64,000 nucleotides of DNA, from assembly GCF_051106095.1 (NCBI RefSeq), contig NC_135786.1, positions 86,402,001 to 86,466,000 on the forward strand. The letters run 5' to 3'. The position numbers and the translations under genes were made by a program. The notes below the pieces were generated by a model. That model worked only from the letters and a program-made list of their open reading frames with translations, ran no database searches and was not told where the DNA came from. The DNA is from Pogona vitticeps (Eukaryota; Chordata; Lepidosauria; Squamata; Agamidae). Shown here one piece after another: positions 1 to 11,872 of this stretch. The stretch's first letter is position 1, and every line of letters starts with the position of its first letter.

Positions 1-319
1 TAGCACCTTGTGTTAGCAAAGTGAAGTGTTGTTCCTAAATTCCTCATCTTAGGTGTTTTCCTATGTCTAGACTCAATAAGACACCTTGACAAGATTTTGA
101 AAGCCTTGGGGAATTATTTACCTCTAGCCAAGAGTGCTTTTTCCCCCCATTGATATCTCCACAATTTGCACAGAACAGGAACAAAACTAGTGTCTTCTTT
201 CCTTTTGAGAAGCAAAGGCATGACACAGCAAGCGCAGAAGGACTGTGTGATTGTTAACAAAGAGGCAAAAAAAAATCCCATGAGTTTATTTTTATTTTTT
301 AATGTTCATACGTAAATTG
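1..319. other. Unique sequence, no gene seen
   Basis: AT-rich non-repetitive sequence. The only open frame (minus strand, about 60 codons) resembles nothing I know and starts without context. I see no RNA gene or repeat boundary before the TGATGA-rich tract that begins near 320. Confidence 0.5.
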
Positions 320-790
320 ATTATGATGATGATGTGTAGAAATGGGCATGAACTACTGGTTCGGTAGTTCATGCCAGTTCATTTTTCAGGCAAACAGGTG
401 TTCGGTGCTTCCCAGCCCTCCCCTGGCAGGCACTCACTCAGAGGCTGTACCTGAAGGAGGCAGGGCAGGAAAGCCAGGGCATTGCCTCAGAGTGGGTGTC
501 CACCAGAAGAGGCAGGGTTGGGAAGCACCAAACACCTGTTCAGCAAAGAACAAACAAATGAGCATGCACGGCCAAACTGGCAGTTCATACCCAGCCCCAA
601 TGATGTGCTGTCAAGTGAATTCTGACCTATGGTGACCTTTCTCAGGGTTATCTAGATAGAAAACGCTCACAAGTGGTTCACCCTTCTCTTTTTCTGGGGG
701 TGCCCTGGGACTCTGCAGCTTGCCCAAGGCCACATAGGCTGGCTCTATTCATGGGAGGCAGAGTGGGGAATCAAACTGAGGGACCAATAC
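320..790 (-). repeat. tRNA-derived SINE (family B), split by a MITE
   Basis: Read on the minus strand, 601-790 matches the copies at 18403 and 26775: a Pol III B-box-like stretch, then 'ggccttgggcaagctgc', 'gaaccacttgtgag', and a 3' part ending near 'gaattcacttgacagcac'. The TGATGA-rich tract at 320-337 is the SINE's simple-sequence tail. The element at 338-600 sits between tail and body, so it inserted after the SINE did. The tRNA-like 5' head is incomplete. The family is recognised by mutual similarity inside this window and by general resemblance to squamate tRNA SINEs; I cannot give a database name. Confidence 0.6.
338..600. mobile_element. hAT-like MITE, 'GGGCATGAAC' foldback family
   Basis: A 263-bp non-autonomous element whose two ends are inverted copies of one another ('aaatgggcatgaactac' on the left, 'gcagttcatacccagcc' on the right). 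The interior also folds back: 'caggtgttcggtgcttcccagcc' near 387 is answered near 510-540. It is flanked by tgatgtgt / tgatgtgc, an 8-bp duplication with one mismatch, which fits hAT transposition. A second copy lies at 35035-35284 with its own 8-bp duplication. It has no coding capacity and sits in the tail of a SINE. Confidence 0.65.
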
Positions 791-3435
791 TCCCAATTTA
801 GTACAAATTTTCCACAGAAATCACCCCTGAAATAGTAGGATAGCTGTGAGAGTGGCAAGGAGGAAAATCCTTTTGTTTTTGCCAATGGGGTGAGGATGAG
901 ACAAGCAAGAATTTACATCCTTACCCCCATGCTAGGCTAGCAGGAATTCTGAACCTGTCCATTTCAGTGGCTGAAGATGCGCTGAAAGGGCTGGGAATAC
1001 ACTGTTGAAGCTCCCACTTGTGTATATCTGTCAGTGATCCCTATGAAAAACAGCATTCATGGATGGCCTGAAAGGCTTTGTTGTACACTAGTGACTTAAC
1101 GTGATTTTGTATCACGTCAACCTTCTGACATGATGGCTCCTTTTTCCTACTTTTTTTGTTGATTAAAAGTCAGGAGATGTGCAGGATGTACCCTTGCAAT
1201 TATGCCAAGCTGCCACATAGAAGCATGTCTCTGTGTCCTCTGTGGGTAAAGAACCAATAGCTAAGGTCTCTCATTTATTGGCGTTCTGTGGATTGGATGT
1301 TCGTTTGTTTGGTGATTGATATAACCTGAGCAATGTTCACGAGGACAACTCTGCAGTTTCTTAAACGCCAACATTTACAGGGCCTTCTCTTCTTCTTCTT
1401 AAGCATGCTGCACGTGCCCCTTGTCATCCTCCTCGCTTCTCTCAGCCAACAGTAAATCATTCCATTAAACCACTGCTTCTGGAATATAATGAGGAAAACC
1501 CTTAATGTGTGTATGTTTTATAAAGGGAGTTATATTATAAGACATTAGCACTTCAGGTTCCTTCCCTTTATATACCACAGAAATGTCTGTCCTCTAGCGA
1601 AATGGCATTGATGAAAAAAAGTCTTATAACACCACACTTGTCAGGGGTGGCTCACTATCTGGAGGAAGGGCTGGTCTCCTCACTGAAAGATTTCAAGGTG
1701 AGCCAAACCCCCCCCCCCTACTCTTGTAGTTGATCAGAGACTTGCCAGGATCACTCATAAAGGAACGTGGCTGAAGCAGAAAGCGGTGAGGTGAAAATAG
1801 ATATAATTAGTTTATTTTTTAAAAAAAAAAATTAAAAATATAGATTACACAGTACATTTTTTCCTTGAATTGAACAGGTTCGAACAGCATGGTTTTGATC
1901 ACACACAGATCTTTTTTTTCAAATAAATACCTGTAAATATTCCAATGAATAAATAAATATCCAATAAATATATATCCAATAAATACTGCGCTGCTATTCA
2001 TCTTTAGGAAGTGGCCTGAGAAAGGTGGGTCTCAGGCTTATCTAGGACCTTGTTATTCGCAATGAAATGGCCCCTGGCCTAATGGCAGTAGCCTAGCTAG
2101 CCCTCTATTTTGGCATGGAGACTCCATGTGGCAGCTGGAGATGGTGTTGGGGGCATGATGTACAGTCCCTACTGTAAACTCATTTGTTCTGTGTGTATGT
2201 GTGTGCATGTGCATGTGTGTGTTAACCAACTGGTTATTGCTTTGTAGTTATGATTTGGGAAGCATAAGAGTTGTACATGTATTTTGAACTACACAGGGCA
2301 ATGGCACTCCTAACCCTCGTGTTGTTGAAGGGAGAAGTGTATTTCAGTACTTTAACGGAATCTAAAGGTTCCAATTGTGTGTAAAAGAAGTGGCATGTAA
2401 AAACAAAGGGATGTAAGGAAATATGTGCAGAATGCATGCTTTCAATGCATATATTAATATATGTGGAACTGATAAACAAAATATTTAATCATACATAACT
2501 TAACAAAAAAAGTTAGGTCATTAAGTATTATTTCTTATATAAAACTAATGTTGCAATGTATGTGAATTTACAGCTGTAAGCTAATTAATACTGGATAAAT
2601 AAAAGGTTTTAAAAATTTAAGACATTCTTTTTCTTTCATTAAATATTATTCATTCAGTAAAAATCAAATTTACTCTTTCAGGCTAACTCATGAAATAATA
2701 ATACAGTAAACAGAATTCATTCCTAATTACTACTTTTAAGTATGTATTTTTATTTACTTCCGTAAGGCAGCTGCAGCACCAGCAAACGGATTCATTCCTG
2801 TTCACTACTGGTTAATAAACCCTCATACTTTAAACAAAACTTTAGCTTATGAATGATGAAAGTTTTAATCCTCTAAAATGAACAGTAAAGTTATCATGAC
2901 AAGAAATGGGAGGAAAGACCTGAGAAGCAGGTGCAACATGAAGGTTTCCTCCTGAGATTGACGCCGGGTAGACGGGAGGTTTACGGTTAGCCTTAGGAAG
3001 TTTCCTCTTTTAATTTACTGGTTTGCTATCAAATTATCATGGAAAAGGACAAAGATTTTTGAAAGGAAAATAAAACTTTCTTGTGAGGAAATTGAGCAAC
3101 AATGTGAGGCACTGATGCCTCCACAAGATTTTAAGGGCCACATGTGGAGTGCTAATGCCTATTTCTCATACTTGTGCTATATCTCTCAGTTCTTTTTGCC
3201 ACCAAAATGTCACTCTAGAATCACACATTTGACATAATGAATTGGAGCCACTACATTTCTACTTTGCAGACATTTATTTTATGTCACAAAGTCAACACTC
3301 CACATTCCAAAGCTAACTTGTAGGATCATATTTGGAATGTATTGGCTGATCAATTAGCTCCAGCTTTGCTCATGTACTCCCTGCTAAAATGTTAAAGTCC
3401 TCAGCTACCAGGAAAATGTAGCCACAAGGATATTA
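791..3435. other. Unique AT-rich sequence, no gene
   Basis: About 2.6 kb with no frame that looks like protein. It holds a short C run near 1710, poly-A/AATAAA-rich low complexity at 1805-1990, and a (TG)n tract at about 2193-2222. The stretch 2690-2990 is free of recognisable repeats and evenly textured, so it could be constrained, but nothing in it proves this. Confidence 0.5.
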
Positions 3436-3629
3436 CGGTGGTACCTCAACTTATGAACTTTATCTGCCCCAGAACATGTTCATAAGTCGAATCAGCATTT
3501 CCTATACGAATGCATTGAAAACCGATTAATCTGTTCCGGCTGTTTTTGTTTGTATGTAGAGACGCCGTTTGTAAGTTGTAGTTCCTATGGGAACTAATGC
3601 AAAACCAGTTAATCTGTCATCTACCACTA

Positions 3630-3956
3630 AAGGTAAAGGTTCCCCTTGACAATTTTTGTCCAGTCATGTTCGACTCTAGGGGGCGGTGCTCATCCCCGTT
3701 TCCAAGCCATAGAGCCAGCGTTTTTGTCCGAAGACAATCTTCCGTGGTCACATGGCCAGTGCGACTTAGACACAGAACACTGTTACCTTCCCACCGAGGT
3801 GGTCCCTATTTATCTACTTGCATTTGCATGCTTTTGAACCGCTAGGTTGGCGGGAGCTGGGAAAAGCGATGGGCGCTCACTCCGTCGCATGGATTCGATC
3901 TTACGACTGCTTGGTCTTCTGACCCTGCAACACAGGCTTCTGCGGCCACCACGTCC
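3630..3956 (-). repeat. Sauria-type SINE with BovB-like 3' end
   Basis: Read on the minus strand it begins with a tRNA-related head and a B-box-like 'aagatcgaatccatgcgacg', continues through a body shared with the copies at 25067 and 43485, and ends with 'agagtcgaacatgactgg' and a (CCTTTA)n tail. The AGTCGGACACGACTG motif seen best at 26680 is the known BovB LINE 3' end, so the SINE probably uses BovB machinery. It is flanked by a perfect 10-bp duplication, tctaccacta (3620-3629 and 3957-3966), inside an older TA-flanked element. The long plus-strand frame through it is a shadow. Confidence 0.85.
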
Positions 3957-4128
3957 TCTACCACTAGGGGGAGAATTTTTTTAAACCTAAGATGACTTAG
4001 GTTTTAAAAAGGGGAGGAAAGGAGGAAGGGAGGGAATGAACACCTTTTAAACAAAACACCTTTAAAACTAAGCAGCTTTAAACCAAACCAAACACCTTTT
4101 AAACCAATTTGTACATTTTAAAATTACA

Positions 4129-4170
4129 GTACCAGGCAGTACCAGGTAGTACCAGGCAGTATCAGGCAGT
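4129..4170. repeat. 10-bp minisatellite (accaggcagt)n
   Basis: About four imperfect tandem copies of accaggcagt inside the TA-flanked element at 3436-4319. It is probably a local expansion within the transposon interior; the longer copies of this element family also carry internal minisatellites of a different unit. Confidence 0.8.
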
Positions 4171-4321
4171 CCAAAGTCCATTTCCCACTTTCCCCACATG
4201 TTTTTTTTTTGTTTGTGAGTCAAAGCTCCGTTCGCAAGTCGAAGCAAAATTTTGCGAAGGAGCTGTTCATAATTCAAAATGTTTGTATGTAGGGGTGTTT
4301 ATAAGTAGAGGTACCAGTGTA

Positions 4322-4962
4322 CTCTGGAGCAGAGGCAGGCAACTCTGATGGGTTCACAGCAAATTTTCTGCCTCAGGAACCTCCAAGGCCTTCATAGGCC
4401 ACTAAAAAAGGCCAAAAAAGCCCCCAACCCAAATTGAAACCAGAAGTACTTGAAATTCATTTTTAGTCTTGAAAAATGTATATGTCCAGACAATAAACTA
4501 TGCAGAGGAGGCTGTGATGTGTCAACAAAGTGAACTGCCACTCCTTGCAGGACATGTAATTCACTTATTTCAAAAAAATGTTGCCCAAAAAGTAGAAGGT
4601 CACACAACTGCTATCAACCTCAAGGGGTTGTGTGCAAAAACAGGCCAGCACTTTGTTCACCTTTGCCCAATAGCAAGAGAACAATTTTATGGAAGGATGT
4701 CTTCAGACAAATGAGCAAAAATGGCCCAAAGCAGGCATTTTTGTACAATTCTGGAGTAACAATGAGTTGTAGCAAGAAAAGACGCTTCACCCCCAGAGTG
4801 GAGCAACATCACAACAGAGACTTCATAACCCAGTCAATTCTCACAGAGTTAAAAATGTAAGGATTTTAATGGGGAGTGAAAATTAATAAAATAGACTGAA
4901 CTCCTGGCATGTAACACCTGAACCCCCCAACAACACCCAAGGCCTCCCCTGGATACTTGAAC
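4322..4962. other. Unique sequence, no gene
   Basis: Frames of 70-80 codons occur on both strands but overlap one another and look like chance. No repeat family recognised. Confidence 0.45.
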
Positions 4963-4970
4963 TGCTAAGG

Positions 4971-5293
4971 CAGGGGTTTTAAATTCAATTTACCTGGGGG
5001 CTGCTAGAGACAGAGTCTGGGTGAGGCTGGGCCGCATCAGATTTTCCACCAAGCAGAGCAAGAGCCCGAGGAAGCCGCCCAGGAGTTTCCTTAGTCGACA
5101 GACAGGTGGGCTGGCTGGCAGGCTGCAGTTCTGGATGGAGGGTGCAAGAGGTGCTGTCTTGGGAGAGAGCCAGTGAGCGAGGCAAGGCTTTTTTTCACTC
5201 TTGACAGCAGAGGATGTGTGCATGCTTTGGGGGGGGCAGGCAAGGCGAGGGCCACAAACTATCATCTGGGGGGCCGCATGTTTGAGACCCCTG
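4971..5293. mobile_element. hAT (Charlie-like) MITE
   Basis: A 323-bp element with termini CAGGGGTTTTAAATTCAA and 'gtttgagacccctg', which are inverted copies of a CAGGGGTCTCAAAC-type hAT end. Flanks tgctaagg / cgctaagg form an 8-bp target duplication with one mismatch. The interior is GC-rich and contains 'gggccgcatcag' and, near the right end, 'ggggggccgcatg'. The overlapping frames of 60-90 codons are shadows. No transposase. Confidence 0.75.
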
Positions 5294-5432
5294 CGCTAAG
5301 GTATCATGGAGGACTGTGGCTGAGGTCACCAAGTGGTATATCTATCCCCATGTTCTTCTAGCTATTTAATGAAGCTATCAGGCCAAGGGAAATATTTGTG
5401 TTACTGTTCGACAACCTTTCCATGTTCTATAG

Positions 5433-5570
5433 CAGTGGTTCCCAACCTTGGGTAACCGAGGTGTTCTTGGATGGCAACTCTCAGAAGACTTCACCACCAC
5501 CTGTGCTGGCTGGGGTTTATGGGAGTTGCAGTCCAAGAACACCTGGGTTACCCAAGGTTGGGAACCATTG
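5433..5570. mobile_element. Palindromic hAT MITE, CAGTGGTTCCCAACC family (copy 1)
   Basis: A 138-bp foldback with left CAGTGGTTCCCAACCTTGGG and right 'cccaaggttgggaaccattg'. The arms continue through 'gtgttcttgga' and 'tccaagaacacc', so nearly the whole element can form a hairpin. Flanks ttctatag / ttcaagag match at 6 of 8 positions. Other copies in the window are at 16707, 31969 and 58434, with a half copy near 46361. The CAGTGGTTCCCAACC terminus and the 8-bp duplications are typical of hAT-Charlie elements. Confidence 0.75.
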
Positions 5571-5771
5571 TTCAAGAGTATTTTTCTTTTTCTTTGTTTT
5601 CCTAGTCAGCTTAGTTTACTAAACTTTAATTAAATATTTCTAAACTCTTAGGACTGAGAGTGTGTGTGATTGTGGAACGACGATTGTTCTATGGGCAATG
5701 GACAGGTAGGAAACAGAATTAGGCCACAGCCCATCCCCTGGGTCATAGACATTTGAATCGTCTTCAGGCAC

Positions 5772-5843
5772 TTCCTTCCTTCCTTCCTTCCTTCCTTCCT
5801 TCCTTCCTTCCTTCCTTCCTTCCTTCCTTCCTTCCTTCCTTCC
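5772..5843. repeat. (TTCC)n microsatellite
   Basis: About 18 nearly uninterrupted tetranucleotide units. A minus-strand frame crosses it and translates to a GRKE-type repeat, which is an artefact of the tract. Confidence 0.95.
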
Positions 5844-7227
5844 GAAAACTGGAAATGCAGAAACCACGGATAATATCATGGATGGAGAGTACAGAGTAAG
5901 TTGACCCCAAATTGTACATTCTGCATGGTTCCACACACCCTTGGTTTTAAGCAAGCTCATGGGTCAATACATTGTGCTGCCCCCAGAACAGAGATCACAA
6001 GTGATGGTCACCAATTGTTTACTCTAAATTCATTAAAAAAAACATTAACTTTTAACATCCCTATTTTAAAACCCGAGATTATATTCTAGAAAAGCTAAAA
6101 AGAATCAAAAGTTGGGAGTGGATCTTTCCAGCCTGGAGACATGTAAGACCTTTGTCACTCAGCAAGAACACATGACTATACCATCCCCAGGGGAATTCAA
6201 TGCTTGATAAGGAAGAGAAATTGTTCTGCCCACCAAATCAGACAATTTGATGCTGATAGATGGATGGGAAGATTAAAAGGGGTTGAGGTTCTTCTCACGT
6301 CCAACTGCTGTACCACCACAGTGGGCAAACATGAAAGAAATGCCAGCATTCTCAACAAGAGAGGAGAATAAAACAGCACAAATTAAGCTCAGGTTTAAGC
6401 CATGCAAGGATCTCCGGGCACCCATTTGCACTGACGTATCCAAGTCTAGACCTTTGTTTCAATGTTTTATTTACATTATTCATGAATTGTTTCCCCCATT
6501 TCTAATATAATTTTTCAGCAGACAGATAATTGCTAACATTTTCTCTTTCTATTACTAAAATGTTAACATTAATAAGCCAGTGTCCATACTAATGCTTCTT
6601 TCTGTTAAACAATCTGTACACAGGATTGTTATTTCTGAGAAACAGAGACAGTAGGAAAAGACTGGAAAACCCAGTTAGCATAATAAGTAGCTCATTCAGT
6701 TGTGGTTTGCCTGTCTTAAAAACATCTCCCCAATACTATGAATGTATTTTTAAAAGCTTCCAAAATACATCCAAAGCAGTATGTTCTTAATTATGCAAGA
6801 GTAAAGAAGCTTTCATCATTCAGAAAATTTCAGCTACATGAGAGCTGTAGATTTCTGCTCAACCCTACAGCTCTTGGCTTTATATGAATCATAGGTATGG
6901 TGTGGCTGAAAGAACCAACATGGACTCACACATGCTGCTGATTTAGATAAAAGGGCATCTCAAAAGTCACTAGCATAGATTCAGTGCCAAACAACATGTA
7001 TAGAAGATCATGCCAATTAAGGGGAAAAGAAGACTGTGCTCTGATGCAACACCGTCCTAAACCTCCAAAGGATTTGAATATGGAATAATGAAATGTCATT
7101 CAGAATCCAAATCCTAACTAAACATACCTTGAACTGTTAGGAAATTTAAAAACATGGAATCCAACATTTAAGACTTAATCCTTATGTTCTTTACTCTTCA
7201 ATTCTCATTCAACTGCCTACAAATTCA

Positions 7228-7287
7228 AATGTTGTGTCCGAGAATCAAAGGATTCAAGATGTTGTGTCCGAGAATCAAAGGATTCAA
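7228..7287. repeat. 30-bp tandem duplication
   Basis: Two copies of a 30-bp unit beginning 'gatgttgtgtccgagaatc' and ending 'ggattcaa', identical except for the first base. Near-identity suggests a recent slippage or replication event. The unit is a multiple of three, so a chance open frame stays open through it, but there is no other sign of coding. Confidence 0.9.
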
Positions 7288-7936
7288 GATGTTCAGGTTC
7301 CATTCTGAGTCCTTCATTCTGATTTCTGACATGCTCTGCAAATTACCAAACAATCTACTTACATCCCCAGCATTGATCGGTTGTTTTATGCTATAGTTCC
7401 GCTACTACGCAAGATTCCCCAGTTTTGAGTACTGTATTAGTGTCTTGTAAACTATCATAGCATTTCCTTACTCTACACATTGCATCATAATGTTCTTTAT
7501 TGTGTAGACATGGGTAAATTTAAGCACCGTGGTGCACAGGGCCGGCTCTACCGGTGCCAAAGGCTAGGATACAGCAGCAAAGCAGCCCTCAACAGGAATA
7601 AAATAACTCACCCAATGTGTGTTACAGCTGAAATCTTGTTCTGCAGCTGTGTGTGTGCAACAAAGAGGATGTCAGCAGCAGCAAATTGCCATTGATTAAA
7701 GGAAATTGTTGCTGGTTAAAGGCAGTTTCAGGGTGTATGCAACTCATATACAAAACAATAAAGCTGTATGTACCTTAAAATCCAAAACAGAAGCCCTTAA
7801 TCAGAAACTTTAATTTGCTGCTGCTGTTGCTATCATCCCCATAGACAGCATGGAGTGACGCAACAACGTTTTGGCTGGTGAGTGTTGGTGAAATACTCTT
7901 GGAAAAAAATTAGTGTTGCTATTGTTTATCAGGGCA

Positions 7937-8050
7937 GGGAATGTGTGGTCCACTTCAGGATAGTGTTGGACTACAATTCCCATCAGCCCTAGCCAGTGGC
8001 AGCAAATGATAGGAGCTGAAATCCAGCAACCTCTAGAGGGCAACGTCTGA
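7937..8050. repeat. Dispersed repeat with 'ggactacaattcccatcag' core
   Basis: Contains 'gttggactacaattcccatcagccctagcc', a core widespread in sauropsid genomes and usually part of non-autonomous hAT-like elements. The ends are eroded and I cannot place a target duplication. Name and limits are tentative. Confidence 0.45.
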
Positions 8051-9028
8051 AAGGCCACAACCCTTATATAAATGCACAGTGGGTTATCATCCTCTCTTTA
8101 AGGAAGACCCAAGAGAAGAAACCACACAAGACTTTCTGAAGGGCAGATGGGTATGAGTATGGGTGGATGTGGGTGTGGGTGTGGGTATAGTGTGATTCCC
8201 AAGAACACAAAGGGGGATGGGTGGGAGGGGGCGAAACATGTTGATGTTGTTCCCAGCGACGTGTAGAGCTCATAGTAAGATTCTACAACATCAGAAAAGG
8301 ACAAGATGACTAGATCATTGCAAGAGATGCAGTACATTCAGTAGAAATTGTCATCTTATATAAACACATGTCATCTATCCTGACTTCTTTAGCCATTGTG
8401 GGGGGGGGGCATGGATGGTGGTGGAGGAGAGGAATGCACACATTCATTTATTAATCCTAAGTGTCCTGCCTGGGGCAGCTCATCAGTGAAGTCCTCAAGA
8501 AATTAAAATATCCATAAGGAATAGTTTTGTGTATTGTTTTTCCCTTTGACAGATCTGTCTGATTTAAAAAAAGAAGACCTTCTGTTGTTGCTTAAAATAT
8601 TTTTGGTAAGATAAAAGTGACGTTAAAATGAGTTCTGGGAAGGGGTTGTATTTATTTGAAACTTGTTTTCAAAGTAAAGTTCTGGTCAAAAATCTGTCCT
8701 CCATTTCTTGCAGATGGAGCTGTTTGGTCTTTTGGGTGCTACTGTTAGTTCTACAAATATTTGTTTCCTCGAATGCATTGCTTTGCTTTTATCTTTCCAA
8801 ATCTTTGATTTGAGGGTGCCTGAGAAATGTTACATGTTGTGCAATCCTATATAAAATAACATGATCTTCACTCTTCCAGCTAATGTGTAGCTCAGAAGAG
8901 AGCTCTCTGTTGGGCTACTCATTCACTCAACACTACAACACAATTCTCATGCATACATATTTTGAAAAAAGAGACACTTTTAAAGAGTAGGGCTATTCAT
9001 TGCATCACACTTAAGTGAGGGGGAGAGA
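8051..9028. other. Unique sequence, no gene
   Basis: Holds a (TGGGTA/TGGGTG)n-like purine-rich stretch at 8150-8190 and a G run near 8401. The plus frame at 8628-8813 is hydrophobic by chance and matches no family I know. Confidence 0.45.
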
Positions 9029-9036
9029 TATGCCAC

Positions 9037-9199
9037 TAATGTTCCTTCTAAGCTGTGTGTGCACATGCGCATGCGGTGCTACTTCAATCCCGCACAGCCA
9101 GATCAATGTTGCTGCCAATGTACATCCAGTTGTGGGTGGAAACCTGTACACAGGGGGGAAAGCGCCATACAGAACTAGCAGAAATTAGAGGGAACATTG
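9037..9199. mobile_element. hAT-like MITE with CAATGTTCCCTCTAA ends (copy 1)
   Basis: A 163-bp element beginning 'taatgttccttctaagctg' and ending 'ttagagggaacattg', near-perfect inverted ends. Flanks tatgccac / gataccac match at 6 of 8 positions. A longer copy with a clearer duplication lies at 33938-34271. Confidence 0.6.
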
Positions 9200-9518
9200 G
9201 ATACCACTTTTACCCTGACAAAATGGTCATCTTATCAAATTCCTGAGCAAGAAAGGGAGAGGGAAATGTACAATAAAACACACACACACACACGTACAGT
9301 GATGGCAAAAAATATTGGCACCCTTGCAATTCTGTCAGAAAATGCAACCCTTCTCTCAGCAAATTGTTGAAGTTGCAAATGTTTTGGTACTCACATGTTC
9401 ATTTCTTTGGTTTGTGTTGAAACAACACAAAAAAAGAGAAGAAAAGTCAAATCTGATACAATCCCACACAGAAACCCAAAAATGCACTGGCCAAAATGAT
9501 GGCACCCTTAATTTAATA

Positions 9519-10442
9519 TAGTGGTGCCTCGACTTACAAATGCCCCTACTTACGACCATTTCAAGTTACAAACAGCTGCAAAAATTTGCTTCTACTTGAG
9601 ACTGGAGCTTCCACTTATGAACCAAAAAAGGTAGGGGGGAAAATTCAAATTTCTAACTGTAGGTGACAACAAGGCTGTTTCTTTGTAGCTCTTTAGCACC
9701 AGCAGTTAGAGAGTGTGTGTTGTCATTAGAGGCTTGGGACTGCCTCCTTCTGCTTCTGAGAGCATGTGTGTGTGTTTGCAGGGAGGCTTCGGGATGCCTT
9801 GTAAGGTAAGGTGCTGTTTTCTGCTTTTTAAAAACTTCTCTGGGTGATTTTGCAGCGTGGTTTTGAGCAGGAGCTTATTTCTGTGTTGTGATGGGTCTTG
9901 GGGGTTGTTTGTTTTTTGGTTTCCCCCCCCATTTCCAATGGTCTTGGGGGGTTTGGTTGCTTTTTGGATTTCCCCCCATTTCCGATGGGTCCTTGCTTTT
10001 TGGATTTTCCCCCCATTTCTGATGGGTCTTGGGGGGTTTCCTTGCTTTTTAGATTTTTTTCCCCATTTCCAATGGGTCTTGGGGAGTTTGTTTGCTTTTT
10101 AGGGTTCCCATTTCCAATCTTGCATGATCTGCTTGATTGCTTTTTGCTTTGTCTTGTTTGCATTTGCAATGGGTCTTGCACACTTGATTGCTTTTTGCTT
10201 TGTCTTTTTTGCATTAGGTCCTGCATGGTTGATTGCTTTTCTCCCCCTCCTTCGGCTGGAAGGGATTAATCATGTTTTCAACTGGTCTTGCAGTGATTTT
10301 TTTGTGATTTTTTTTCCTTTGGCCAGAACGGATTAATTGCATTTCAGTGCATTCCAATGGGAAATGGTGCTTCGACTTACAACCATTTTGAGTTACAAGC
10401 ATCTTCCTGAACCAATTAAGTTCGTAACTCTAGGCACCACTG
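9519..10442. mobile_element. Long CAGTGGTGCC-family element nested in Tc1
   Basis: Left TAGTGGTGCCTCGACTTACA and right 'ctaggcaccactg' are inverted ends, flanked by TA (9517-9518, 10443-10444). The subterminal words 'cgacttac' and 'gagttacaa' recur on both sides. The centre (9890-10110) is a minisatellite built on 'atttccaatgggtcttgggg', which gives the GFPPHF-like shadow proteins in several frames. It is homologous to the copies at 46771 and 55660. It landed in the left inverted repeat of the Tc1 element, so it is younger than that element. Confidence 0.85.
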
Positions 10443-10499
10443 TATTTGGTTGCACCCCCTTTGGAAAAAAATAATTGAAATGAATAGCTTCCTTTAACC

Positions 10500-11560
<1,061 letters not shown>

Positions 11561-11872
11561 TCTTACTTGTGACAGGTTTGTCTAAATACAAATTAAAGGA
11601 GCATCACATGCTTGAAAAGCAATTATTTCTTACAATTTAGACAGGGTGCCAATCATTTTGGCCAGTGCATTTTTGGTTTTTTGTGTGAGATTGTATCAGA
11701 TTTGACTTTTCTTCTCTGTTTGTTTTTTGTTGTTGTTGTTGTTGTTCCAATGTGAACCAAAGAAATGAACATGTGAGTACCAAAACATTTGCAGCTTCAA
11801 CAATTTGCTGAGAGAAGGGTTGAGTTTTCTGAGAGAATTGTAAAGGTGCCAATATTTTAGGCCATGACTGTA

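Larger units (their letters stand above)
3436..4319. mobile_element. TA-flanked CAGTGGTGCC-family element with nested SINE
   Basis: The left end reads CGGTGGTACCTCAACTTATG and the right end GTTTATAAGTAGAGGTACCAGTG, which are inverted copies, with TA on both sides (3434-3435 and 4320-4321). The TA duplication fits the Tc1/mariner superfamily. Without the SINE at 3630-3956 it is about 547 bp. Inside are the words 'cataagtcgaa', 'gtttgtaagttg' and 'gcaagtcgaagc', the same word family as in the copies at 9519, 46771 and 55660. No transposase is encoded. Divergence from the other copies suggests an older insertion. Confidence 0.75.
5579..7936. other. Unique sequence with microsatellite, no gene
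   Basis: Contains the (TTCC)n tract at 5772-5843 and a 30-bp tandem duplication at 7228-7287. Around 7650-7730 is 'gcaaattgccattgattaaagg', a motif also seen near 13679, 30703 and 56790. A partial hAT-like 'ggccggctctaccggtgcc' lies near 7541. No coding sequence recognised. Confidence 0.45.

Noticed and set aside
3597-3845. Frame of 82 codons with several Arg and Cys residues
   Set aside because: It lies in the antisense of a SINE. The same frame recurs at 43508-43811 because that SINE is repeated.
9828-10336. Overlapping frames of 80-130 codons on both strands, rich in Phe, Pro and Gly
   Set aside because: They are translations of the minisatellite inside a transposable element. The same kind of frame appears in the copies at 46904-47538 and 55675-56122.
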